Source: an uncultured Holophagaceae bacterium
Lineage (GTDB): Bacteria > Acidobacteriota > Holophagae > Holophagales > Holophagaceae
Length of the DNA stretch: 64,000 bases
Reading direction: 5' to 3'
NCBI GenBank assembly: GCA_903937385.1
Contig: CAIZZF010000026.1
Location: 124,001 to 188,000 of the forward strand
Position numbers and translations under genes: made by a program. Of the stretch, positions 25,010 through 33,277 are shown one piece after another (position 1 is the stretch's first letter; the number at the start of each line of letters is the position of its first letter). The notes below the pieces were generated by a model, which did no database searches, was not told the origin of the DNA, and saw only the letters and a list, made by a program, of their open reading frames with translations.

Positions 25010-26431
25010 ATGGTCGGTATGGACGCCCAACACTTCCGCCGCCTTGGTTATCAGCTCGTGGACTGGATCGCGGACTACCGCGAGGGCCTCGAGCGCCTGC
25101 CCGTCATGAGCCAGGCCCAGCCCGGGGACATCCGGGCCGCGTTCCCGGATCACCCGCCGCTCAAAGGCGGGCGCATGGACCAGGCCCTGGCGGCGCTGGA
25201 CCGGGACATCCTGCCGGGCATCACCCACTGGAACCATCCATCGTTTTTTGCTTACTTCCCCAGTAACACCAGCTACAGCTCGATCCTCGGAGACCTTGCC
25301 ACGGCGGGCCTCGGCGCCCAGGGCATGAGCTGGCAGACCAGCCCCGCGGCCACCGAAGTCGAAGAAGTCGTCATGGACTGGCTGCGGCAGATGGTGGACC
25401 TCAGCCCGGCCTTCACCGGCGTCATCCATGACACGGCCAGCACCGCCACCTTCACGGCCCTGCTCTGCGCCCGGGAGCGCACCTCGGACTATGCCCAGAG
25501 CGGCGAGGGCCTGCAGAGCGGCGAGGCCCCCATGGTGGTCTACGCCTCGGACCAGGGCCACAGCAGCATCGAAAAAGCCGCACTGCTGGCGGGCTTCGGG
25601 CGCAGCTTTCTGCGGCTCATCCCCACGGACGACAACCATGCCCTGCGGGTGGACCTGCTGCGGGCCGCCATCGAGAAGGATCTGGAGATCGGCCTGCGGC
25701 CCTGCGCCCTGGTCGCCGCCGTGGGCACCACGGGCACTACCGCCCTGGACCCCATTGCCGAACTGGCGGCGCTGGCCAAAGAATACGGGCTCTGGCTCCA
25801 CGTGGACGCGGCCCTGGCGGGCACGGCCATGGTGCTGCCCGAGTGCCGCTGGATGTGGGCGGGCATCGAGGGCGCCGACAGCCTGGTCTTCAACCCCCAC
25901 AAGTGGATGGGCGTGGGCTTCGACTTCAGCGCCTACTACGTGCGGGACCCCCAGCACCTCATCCGCGTCATGAGCACCAACCCCGTCTACCTGCGTACGG
26001 CCCAGGACGGCCAGGTGAGCAACTTCCGGGACTGGCACATCCAGCTGGGCCGCCGCTTCCGGGCCCTGAAGCTGTGGTTCTACCTCATGGACGTCGGTGT
26101 CGAGGGCCTCCAGGCCCGCCTGCGCCGGGACCTGGACCACACCCAGTGGCTCAAGACCCAGGTGGACGCCGCCCCGGACTGGGAGCGCCTGGCCCCCGTG
26201 CCATTGCAGACCGTGTGCCTCCGCCATCTCAAGCCCGGCCTGGACGAGCCCGCCCTCGCCGCCCACAACCTCGCCATTGCCAAGCGCATCAACGACAGCG
26301 GCAAAGCCTACCTGACGCCCTCCGTCCTCAAAGGGACGCAGATGCTGCGAGTCAGCATCGGCGCCGAGACCACCGAGCGCCGCCACGTCGAAGCCCTCTG
26401 GACCCTGCTCACCCAGGCCGCGGCGGAATAA
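25010..26431 (+). CDS. PLP-dependent group II amino-acid decarboxylase (aromatic type)
   Basis: A 473-residue decarboxylase of the aromatic-L-amino-acid/tyrosine/glutamate group. The domain order is the N-terminal swap segment with LVDWIADY, the THWNHPSFFAYFPSN substrate loop, HDTASTATFTALLCARE for the PLP phosphate, VGTTGTTALDPI, HVDAALAG with the PLP-contacting Asp, and the Schiff-base Lys298 in NPHKWMGVGFD. These motifs fit aromatic amino-acid decarboxylases better than glutamate decarboxylases, so tyrosine, tryptophan or DOPA are likely substrates, but specificity cannot be read with confidence. A second ATG at 25019 is equally plausible as start; neither has a clear ribosome site. It is convergent with the STAS gene across a long inverted repeat. 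Confidence 0.9.
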   Translation: MVGMDAQHFRRLGYQLVDWIADYREGLERLPVMSQAQPGDIRAAFPDHPPLKGGRMDQALAALDRDILPGITHWNHPSFFAYFPSNTSYSSILGDLATAGLGAQGMSWQTSPAATEVEEVVMDWLRQMVDLSPAFTGVIHDTASTATFTALLCARERTSDYAQSGEGLQSGEAPMVVYASDQGHSSIEKAALLAGFGRSFLRLIPTDDNHALRVDLLRAAIEKDLEIGLRPCALVAAVGTTGTTALDPIAELAALAKEYGLWLHVDAALAGTAMVLPECRWMWAGIEGADSLVFNPHKWMGVGFDFSAYYVRDPQHLIRVMSTNPVYLRTAQDGQVSNFRDWHIQLGRRFRALKLWFYLMDVGVEGLQARLRRDLDHTQWLKTQVDAAPDWERLAPVPLQTVCLRHLKPGLDEPALAAHNLAIAKRINDSGKAYLTPSVLKGTQMLRVSIGAETTERRHVEALWTLLTQAAAE

Positions 26432-26455
26432 CACCACCGCAAAGAAAACTGACTT

Positions 26456-26544
26456 TTAACCGCAAAGAACACAAGGGGCAAAAAAAGGGATCTCCCTTTT
26501 GCGCCCTTTGCTTTTTTTGTGTTCTTTGTGCCCTTTGTGGTTAA
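26456..26544. repeat. Long imperfect inverted repeat, CACAAAGGG-unit type
   Basis: The left arm starts TTAACCGCAAAGAACACAAG. The right arm, read as reverse complement, starts TTAACCACAAAGGGCACAAAG and has an extra unit or two. Both arms share A7 runs and end in GGGA near the loop. The unit CACAAAGGG/CAAAGAACA repeats about every 9 nt. It lies between convergent genes (decarboxylase and STAS), so RNA from either side would carry the hairpin. Confidence 0.85.
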
Positions 26545-26605
26545 TTTTTTTCTTTTTCCTTACCCAGCAGTCCTTCTCTGCGGAGAACCCCCTGTTGTCG
26601 AAGGA

Positions 26606-26926
26606 CTAGGCACCCGGCGTGGTGTGCAGGCTGAAGAGCCGATCCAGGCTGGTGGCACGCAGGCTCTTGAGCACCAGGGCGGAGGGGTTGTGCAGCTCCA
26701 GCTGCCGACCCAGGCCCTCGGCCTGCTCGCGCAGCTGCAGCAGGGCCCCCAGGGCGCTGGAGTCCAGGAAGGTGACCCCGGCGAGGTCCAGCCGCAGGGG
26801 GCCGCTGAGCCCCTCCCGCAGCAGCACCCGCCCCGCCTTCACCAGCGCCTGCGCCTCCGCATAGTCCACGGGCCCCCGCACCACCAGCCAGGTCCCCGTC
26901 GCATCCTCCACCACCTGCACCTGCAT
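26606..26926 (-). CDS. STAS-domain protein (anti-anti-sigma-like)
   Basis: A 106-residue single STAS domain, as in anti-sigma-factor antagonists and in related lipid-trafficking or transporter STAS proteins. The core LRLDLAGVTFLDSSALGALLQL carries the DSSALG motif, whose Ser is phosphorylated in SpoIIAA-type proteins. The start is the ATG at 26926, with GGGAGG upstream, giving the normal domain length. It is the last gene after the surface-fibre cassette on the minus strand, 65 nt beyond the fibre stop. No partner anti-sigma kinase is nearby, so its role is open. Confidence 0.82.
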   Translation of the reverse strand: MQVQVVEDATGTWLVVRGPVDYAEAQALVKAGRVLLREGLSGPLRLDLAGVTFLDSSALGALLQLREQAEGLGRQLELHNPSALVLKSLRATSLDRLFSLHTTPGA

Positions 26927-26991
26927 CCAGCCTCCCAAGAGCAGCGGCCCGCCCAGTCACCCGGGACGGGCCGCGTGAACCAATAACCTTG

Positions 26992-29900
26992 CTACTTCTT
27001 TAGGAGCGCCTTGATCTCCGCCAGCTCAGCCTTGAGGGCATCCAAGTCCGAGCGCAGCTGATCGTTCTCGGCCTTTAGTTCCTGCACCGCCTTCACGGTG
27101 TAGGGAATGACCTGTTCGTAGCGCATACCCCAAAGGGCCTTGGTGTCATCTTCGGGACGATATACCGCGGTGGGAATGATGCCGCTGACTTCCTGGGCCA
27201 CGAAGCCCGCCTCGTCGTCGCCCCCATCCTCCAGCACCAGGGCGCCGTTCACAAAGTGGCTCCTGTGCTTGAAGTAGGTCTTGGGTTGCAGACGCATCAG
27301 GGTGGCAAGGGCATTGGCAATGGCCTTCTGACCGCCCTTCACGCGCCCATCGGACGTGTTGATGGCACTGGTGCCGGAATAGATCGTCTTCCACCTGAAT
27401 GTTGCGGAGCCAAAATCCGCCAGATTATCGTTGGATGGAATGACACTGGCCAGAGAGCTATTCGTATTGTTGTAGGTGCCAAATCGAATAAGCGTTACAG
27501 TGTCGCTCCCGAGGACAACAGCATTGTCCTCTTTTACAATGGAATTATATCCAATGGCCGTCTGATTTTGGGCATTGGGCATAATTGATTCTGCATAAGC
27601 GCCAATGAAGGTATTGTAGCTGCCCGTTGTATGACTTTGGCCGGTCAAATAGCCAATGCTGACATTGGAACCACCAGAGGTTACCACCGGAAGGGCATCG
27701 GCGCCGATCGCCACGTTCTGAGTCCCCGAGATCCATGTCGCGGTTCCTCCAGAATTCCCACCCAGCGACCTAGCTCCAAAGGCCGAGTTGTTTCCTGTGC
27801 TTGCAGAACCAGGTGCGAGTTGCTTCATTGCGGAATAACCAAACGCTGTATTCCCTGCGGGCGTATTACTCAACGTGGCTATTGAGTTGGTGCCGCCTTT
27901 GGTATTGAAGCTGCCATCGGAAGTAACAGAGCCACCAGCCGGGGCAGCGCTTGTCCAGGTCGTTCCATTGGAGGTCAAGACATTTCCGGAAGTGCTAGGG
28001 GCGACGACCTGCAAGGCACTTGTTCCATTGCCAAGCAGCACGTTGTTCGCGGTAAGCGTGGTTGCTCCCGTGCCACCGTTTGCGACGGGTAGCGTGCCAC
28101 TCACCCGCGCCACCGGCACGGTGCCAGTAGTGATGGTGCCCAGGGTAGTGATGGAGGTCTGACCGACGTAGCCGGCATCGATATCCACCGAAGGGGTGGT
28201 GGTCCCGCTCACGGCGATCCGGTTGGTCGTGCCACTGACACTGGTGACCCCACCCGAGGCCGGTGTGGTCCAGGCGAGGGTGCCACTGCCATCCGAAGCC
28301 GTCAGCACCTGGTTGGCGGAGCCAACGGCACCCGGCAGCGTGAGGGTGTAGCTGGTCCCCACCGTGGCTGGCGCCTGCAGCTTGATGCTGTTGGTGCCCC
28401 CCGTGGCGGCGAGGTAGAGCCCGCTCCAGGCATTCGTGGTCGAGCCCAAGGTGGCGGCGTTGTTCTTGGCGGGAATCACGCTGGCCAGGCTGCTGGCCGT
28501 CGACGTCCCAAGCTGCACCTGTGTGATGCCATCTCCGCCCAGCACGGCCTGGTTGTCTACCAAGACCCTGGCGTTGTAGCCGACCGCGATGCGGTTGGTG
28601 GCGGTGACGGCCGCAGCATTGTCCACATTGGTCCCGGCGCCCAGGAGGACGTTCTGGGCGCTGGCGCCCCCCGCAAAGGAACCACTGCTGTTGCCCAGAG
28701 TGGTGTTGCTGCTTCCAGTGAAGGTGTTGGAGCTCAGCGTATTGGAGCCGATCCCGACGTTCGAGCTACCGGAAGCATAGATCATGGCCCAATTGCCGAG
28801 CGCGACATTGTTGCTGCCAGTGCCACCCCCTTGCGAGAAGGCGTTGTAACCGACGATCGTGTTGCTGCCGCCTGTGCCAAGACCGCCACCGGCATTGGCC
28901 CCCACCGCCGTGTTGTTGCCACCGGTAGCGCTGCGCAGGGCCGTGTCGCCCACGGCGACGTTCCACTGACCGCTCACGTTATTGTTCAAGGCGCGGTTGC
29001 CGACGGCGACGTTGCCCGTGCCCGAGGTGTTTGAGGCCATGGCCAGATAGCCGAAGGCGTTGTTGCCACGGTCATCGGAGGTATTTCCGCTTCCCGGGTT
29101 GGTGGCAGATAACGCGCCGGCCCCAAAAGCGGTGTTGAACCGGGAGGTGGTATTGAGCGTCAGGGCCTGGTAGCCGAAGGCGGTGTTGGACTGCCCCGTG
29201 CTGGCGACGGTCGCCGCCAGGGCGCTGGTGCCGCCTGCGGTGTTCCCGGTACCGAAGGAGCCGAGGCCCGTGGCCACCACATTGGTGAGCTGGGAGCCAT
29301 CCACCACTGGCAGCTTCGAAGAGGCATTCAGCTGCACCAGGTTGTTGGCCCCGGTGCCTGCGTTGAGGATCGCGGCGGTGCCAAGCCCAAGGGCTGTCCG
29401 TGCGGCGGCAGCATCCGAGGCTCCCGTCCCGCCATTGGCCAGGGGCAGGATACCGGTGACTTCGCTGGTGAGGTTGACCGCCGCACCGTTGGTGGCGGAG
29501 GTCAGGCGCCCCTGGGCGTCCACCGTGACATTGGCGCGGGTGTAGCTGCCTGCGCTGACCGCGGTATTGGCCAGGCCGAGGGTGCCCGTGGTGGTGATGG
29601 GGCCTCCCGTCAGGCCCGTGCCCGCCGCCACGCTGCTCACGGTGCCCGTGGCCGCCGCGGTGGGCGCCCACTTGGCGCCGTCCCAGGCCAGCACCTTGCC
29701 GGTGCCGTTGCCGGTGAGGGTGACGTCACTGAGGTCCGCGCTGGACAGCGTCACCGTGCCCGTCTTCCCGGCCACGCTGGCCACGGCCTGGGTCTGGCTG
29801 ATCTTCTGCCAGGCGGTGCCGTTGGAGATCATCCAGTCGCCCACGCCGAAGGCCAGGCCGCTGCCGGTCTCGGTGCCGGCGGCGCCGATGATGTAGTAGT

Positions 29901-32694
29901 TGCCGGAGCCTTCCACCGTCACGGTGGGGTTGCCCGAAAGGGTCTTATTGCCCTTGTAGGTGAGGCCGCTGATGGGCAGCAGGGCCGTGGGGATCTTGCC
30001 CGCCCCGTCCAGCACCGGCACGTTGCCGCTGCCCGTGCCCGTATCCGCCACGGCTGCGGTGCCGAGGCCCAGGTTGACCCGCGCCGTGGGGGCGTCGGAG
30101 GCGCTGGTGCCGCCGTTGGCCACGGCCACGATGCCCGTCACGTTGGCCGCGGTGCCGCTGACATTGCCCACCACGTTGCCCGTGAGGCTGCCGGTGACGT
30201 TGCCCGTGAGGTTGGCGGTGATGGTGCCCGCGGCGAAGTTGCCGGAGCCATCTCGGCTCACCACCGTGGAGGCCCCGGCGGCACTGGCCGCGGTCAGGGT
30301 GGCCGTGTTGCCAAGGCCGAGGCTGGTGCGCGCGCTGGCGGCATCCGTGCCGCCGGTGCCACCCGCCGTCAGCGGCAGGGTGCCCGTGACCTTGGCGCTG
30401 TTGAGGTCCACGGCCCCCGTGGCCAGGTGGTTCCCGGTGATGCCGCCGGTGGCGATGCTCACGTTGGGGGCGTTGTAGGCCAGTCCCCCGCCAAAGAGAT
30501 AGGTCGAGCCCGCGAACTGCACCCACTGCGTGCTGGCTGAGAGGTAGACATAGCCGTTGGAGCGCGCCGTGGCGAACACCGAGGTGCTGTTGGCGGGTGC
30601 CGTATAGCCCCAGGCAGCCCCATCCCACTGGGCAATGGCGTTGACATGGGTGTCCCAGGGGCTGATGGCTGAGGGGCCCACGATGTAGCGGTCTCCCGTT
30701 GCGGGAGATAAGCCTGAGGGATCCGCCACGATGTCGATGACCGGGTCCTTCCAGGAGAGGCCGGCGGCGATGCTGTCCACGTAGGCCTTGTTGGCGGCAT
30801 CCCCGGTCTGGGTGGGCGTCCCCAGCCCGGTGATGGCGGCTGCGGCGAAGCCGCCCGAACCATCCCGCTTCACCAGGGTCGAGGCCGTGCCAGAGCTCGT
30901 CGCCGCCCCCGTCAACGCCACGCTGGCGGCCACATTGGCTGCGCTGACGCCCCCCACGGAGGCCACCACGGTGGATCCCTGGGTGCCCGTCACGTCTCCC
31001 AGCAGGGAGCCCGTGAAGCCCGCCGCCGTCCCGGTCACATTGCCCACGACGTTGCCGGTCAGGGTGCCCGCGACATTGCCGGTCACGTTGCCGGTCACGC
31101 TGCCCGTGAGCGGGCCGGAGAAGGCCGGGGCCGTCACCGTGCCCGTGAAGGTCGGGCTGGCCAGAGGCGCCTTGGCGTCCAGGGCCGTCTGTGTGGCGGC
31201 GGACACCGGCTTGCTGGCGTCCGAGGTGTTGCTGACGTTGCCCAGCCCCAGGTTGCTGCGGGCGGTGCCCGCGCTGGCCAGGTCGCTCAGGTTGCTGGCG
31301 GCCTTGAGGCTGCCCGTGGTGCCGGAGCTGAAGGTCGCGAAGTCCGTGGCGGCCAGGTAGCCGTCCACGCTGCCGGTGGCCTTGGCCAGGCTCACGACCG
31401 GAGCCGTGGTGCCGGTCACGGTCACCGGGGCCGTGCCGGTCACCCCCGTCACACTGCCGCTGCCCACCGGGGCCCAGGCGGCACCGTCGTATTGGTAGAG
31501 GCCCGCCGGGGCATCGGTCTGGTAGACCAGCAGGCCCGTGGCGGGCGAGGCGATGGCGCCGCGCTGGACGGCAGTCATGCGTGGCGTGAGGAAGCCTTTG
31601 GTGGTGCTGGCCACCTCCAGGGCGGCGCTGGCGTTGGGGGCGGCGGGCGTGCCCGCCAGGGTGGAGCCAATCCCCACAGAGCCCGCGGTGTAGACGGCAT
31701 TGCTGCCGTTCAGCGTGAAGGGGCTGGCCCCCGCCGCGCCCGTGGCGCCTGCGGCACCGGTTGCACCCGTGGCCCCAGCCAGACCCGTGGGGCCGATGGG
31801 ACCCTGGGCACCCGCCGCTCCAATGGGACCCTGGGCACCCGTGGCGCCAGCGGCACCCGTCGCGCCCGGGGTCCCCGCCAGGCTCACGCCGGAGACAGGC
31901 CAGGCACCGGCGACCTTGGGGCCCCACAGGGTGTTGGTCGTGGTGTTCAGGTAGAAGTCGCCGTTGCTGCCCATGCCCACGGCGGGGATGGTGGTGCCGT
32001 TCAGCACGGTTCTGCCGTCGAGGCCAGCGGCGCCGGCGGCACCGGCGGCTCCCGCCGCGCCCGGCAGGCCAATGGGGCCCTGCGGGCCGGTGGCGCCCGT
32101 CGCCCCCGCCGGTCCCGTGTCGCCCTTGACGCCGACGACACTGCTGGGCACGAACTTGGTACCGTTGAAGGCGAGCACCTGGCCCGTGGTGGGCTTGGTG
32201 GTGGTCAGGTCGATGGACACACCCTGGATCTGGGTGATGAGGGTCTGGTTCTGCGTGCCGGTGACGTCGCCGCTGAAGGCGCCCACCAGCTCCCAGGCGG
32301 ACCGCGCCTGGAAAGCCGGCACCAGGTCCACGTCCGGCAGCAGAGGCGTCCCGCCGATGAGCAGGTGCAGCTTCAGGCCCGCGAGGCCCAGCACCGAGGA
32401 CGAGATGGGCGTCATCCCTGTGGAGCCCAGCACCACGGAGTAGAGACCGTCCGTGACCGTGACGGTGACGGTGCCGGAGTTCCAGACTTCGAGGCCCGTG
32501 CTGTCCAGCAGCGAGAACACGAAGCTGCGGGCGCCATTCGCGGCGACACCAGCCTCCTTGAGGCGGCCCTGGTAGGCCAGCTGCGGCAGAGGCGCGGCGG
32601 CGACGGCGGCGGCGGCCGCCGGCTCCTGGGCCGACAGGGGGCTGCCCAGGGCGATGAGGGTGGCCACGGTGGGGGTCAGGAAGGGATGGCGCAT
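26992..32694 (-). CDS. Giant modular surface fibre: collagen-like, YadA-head-like repeats, S74 chaperone domain
   Basis: A 1900-residue exported protein. The start is ATG at 32694 with GGAG upstream; reading frame further upstream is antisense-like Pro/Ala sequence over the lipoprotein gene. A signal peptide to about residue 23 is followed by a YQGRLKEAG beta domain (40-110) and collagen-like Gly-X-Y runs (about 188-325, interrupted once). Next come long NVTGNVTG/GNGGTGASDAAAARTALGLG-type repeats as in phage tail fibres (to about 1140). YadA-head-like repeats (NTAFGYQAL, NVAVGNRAL, NTIVGYNAF) lie at about 1148-1395 and again at 1608-1741. The S74 self-cleaving intramolecular chaperone starts at TSDGRVK (Ser1781, Lys1786), and a leucine-zipper coiled coil (about 1870-1900) ends the chain. 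There is no YadA membrane anchor, so it is probably a trimeric fibre held on the surface by other proteins, perhaps those encoded just upstream. Confidence 0.9.
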   Translation of the reverse strand: MRHPFLTPTVATLIALGSPLSAQEPAAAAAVAAAPLPQLAYQGRLKEAGVAANGARSFVFSLLDSTGLEVWNSGTVTVTVTDGLYSVVLGSTGMTPISSSVLGLAGLKLHLLIGGTPLLPDVDLVPAFQARSAWELVGAFSGDVTGTQNQTLITQIQGVSIDLTTTKPTTGQVLAFNGTKFVPSSVVGVKGDTGPAGATGATGPQGPIGLPGAAGAAGAAGAAGLDGRTVLNGTTIPAVGMGSNGDFYLNTTTNTLWGPKVAGAWPVSGVSLAGTPGATGAAGATGAQGPIGAAGAQGPIGPTGLAGATGATGAAGATGAAGASPFTLNGSNAVYTAGSVGIGSTLAGTPAAPNASAALEVASTTKGFLTPRMTAVQRGAIASPATGLLVYQTDAPAGLYQYDGAAWAPVGSGSVTGVTGTAPVTVTGTTAPVVSLAKATGSVDGYLAATDFATFSSGTTGSLKAASNLSDLASAGTARSNLGLGNVSNTSDASKPVSAATQTALDAKAPLASPTFTGTVTAPAFSGPLTGSVTGNVTGNVAGTLTGNVVGNVTGTAAGFTGSLLGDVTGTQGSTVVASVGGVSAANVAASVALTGAATSSGTASTLVKRDGSGGFAAAAITGLGTPTQTGDAANKAYVDSIAAGLSWKDPVIDIVADPSGLSPATGDRYIVGPSAISPWDTHVNAIAQWDGAAWGYTAPANSTSVFATARSNGYVYLSASTQWVQFAGSTYLFGGGLAYNAPNVSIATGGITGNHLATGAVDLNSAKVTGTLPLTAGGTGGTDAASARTSLGLGNTATLTAASAAGASTVVSRDGSGNFAAGTITANLTGNVTGSLTGNVVGNVSGTAANVTGIVAVANGGTSASDAPTARVNLGLGTAAVADTGTGSGNVPVLDGAGKIPTALLPISGLTYKGNKTLSGNPTVTVEGSGNYYIIGAAGTETGSGLAFGVGDWMISNGTAWQKISQTQAVASVAGKTGTVTLSSADLSDVTLTGNGTGKVLAWDGAKWAPTAAATGTVSSVAAGTGLTGGPITTTGTLGLANTAVSAGSYTRANVTVDAQGRLTSATNGAAVNLTSEVTGILPLANGGTGASDAAAARTALGLGTAAILNAGTGANNLVQLNASSKLPVVDGSQLTNVVATGLGSFGTGNTAGGTSALAATVASTGQSNTAFGYQALTLNTTSRFNTAFGAGALSATNPGSGNTSDDRGNNAFGYLAMASNTSGTGNVAVGNRALNNNVSGQWNVAVGDTALRSATGGNNTAVGANAGGGLGTGGSNTIVGYNAFSQGGGTGSNNVALGNWAMIYASGSSNVGIGSNTLSSNTFTGSSNTTLGNSSGSFAGGASAQNVLLGAGTNVDNAAAVTATNRIAVGYNARVLVDNQAVLGGDGITQVQLGTSTASSLASVIPAKNNAATLGSTTNAWSGLYLAATGGTNSIKLQAPATVGTSYTLTLPGAVGSANQVLTASDGSGTLAWTTPASGGVTSVSGTTNRIAVSGTTTPSVDIDAGYVGQTSITTLGTITTGTVPVARVSGTLPVANGGTGATTLTANNVLLGNGTSALQVVAPSTSGNVLTSNGTTWTSAAPAGGSVTSDGSFNTKGGTNSIATLSNTPAGNTAFGYSAMKQLAPGSASTGNNSAFGARSLGGNSGGTATWISGTQNVAIGADALPVVTSGGSNVSIGYLTGQSHTTGSYNTFIGAYAESIMPNAQNQTAIGYNSIVKEDNAVVLGSDTVTLIRFGTYNNTNSSLASVIPSNDNLADFGSATFRWKTIYSGTSAINTSDGRVKGGQKAIANALATLMRLQPKTYFKHRSHFVNGALVLEDGGDDEAGFVAQEVSGIIPTAVYRPEDDTKALWGMRYEQVIPYTVKAVQELKAENDQLRSDLDALKAELAEIKALLKK

Positions 32695-32746
32695 GGGGTC
32701 TCCAAAAGGGGCAAGCAGGCAGTTCGCGGAAGCAGAGGGGCTGGAC

Positions 32747-33268
32747 CTACTGGCCCGAGGGGGTGTAGCCGTGGCGGACCTGCACCGTGGCGCTGGCATC
32801 CGCGGCGGTGCGTACCACCATGGGCTCGCCCACCACGGCGGCGTTCTGGACAGCCCCGCTGGCGGAGCCCTGCTGGCTGCCATTGGCGGACACCACGTCG
32901 GGCCTGGACACGGCGGGCGGGGGCGGGGGCAGCACCGTGGCCTGGGCGCTGGCGGTGTAGCGCACGTCCCCGTTCCACATGGCGACGATGCGGTAGCTGC
33001 CGGGCGCGCTGGCGGCCGTGAACAGGCCCCCGGGCGTGAAGGTGCCGCCCGTGGCGGGCACCACGGACCAGGTGGCGGTGCCACCCCAGGGGATGACGGC
33101 CGTGAACTGCAGGCTCTGGCCCACGCTCAGGGTGGCCTCGGCGGGGCTCACGGTCATGACCTGGTTGATGGTGGCCAAGCGGTCGCCGGTGGTGCGGTCG
33201 CCGCCGCCGCAGGCCAGCAGCAGCAGGGCAGAGGTCGGGAGCAGGGTTCGGAGGCGTGGGGTGCGCAT
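32747..33268 (-). CDS. Lipoprotein with bacterial Ig-like domain
   Basis: A 173-residue protein with a lipoprotein signal (LLPTSALLLLACGGG; the Cys of the lipobox is about residue 20). One Ig-like (Big-2-type) domain follows (VMTVSPAEATLSVGQSLQFTAVIPWGG to TASAQATVLPP). A Pro run leads to a C-terminal segment with the pattern SANGSQQGSASGAVQNAAVVGEP and a closing RHGYTPSGQ, reminiscent of the short repeat tails found beside fibre proteins of this type. GGGAAT upstream of the ATG supports the start. It lies 52 nt upstream of the fibre gene and 9 nt downstream of the barrel gene, so a surface-anchoring or assembly role with the fibre is plausible but unproven. Confidence 0.78.
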   Translation of the reverse strand: MRTPRLRTLLPTSALLLLACGGGDRTTGDRLATINQVMTVSPAEATLSVGQSLQFTAVIPWGGTATWSVVPATGGTFTPGGLFTAASAPGSYRIVAMWNGDVRYTASAQATVLPPPPPAVSRPDVVSANGSQQGSASGAVQNAAVVGEPMVVRTAADASATVQVRHGYTPSGQ

Positions 33269-33277
33269 GGGGATTCC

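Noticed and set aside
28600-29300. A CRISPR-like or tandem-repeat array
   Set aside because: The repeated nucleotide pattern is in frame and encodes the head-type GxNTAxGxxAL repeats of the fibre; spacing and sequence vary as in protein repeats.
26992-32694. Prophage, suggested by tail-fibre-like repeats and an S74 domain
   Set aside because: No capsid, terminase, portal, tail, lysis or integrase gene is nearby. The protein has a signal peptide and neighbours a lipoprotein and a barrel gene, so a cell-surface fibre fits better.
32695-33084. N-terminal extension of the fibre gene (about 130 more residues)
   Set aside because: The extension is Pro/Ala-rich and covers the lipoprotein gene in another frame. 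The ATG at 32694 has a ribosome site and is followed by a proper signal peptide.
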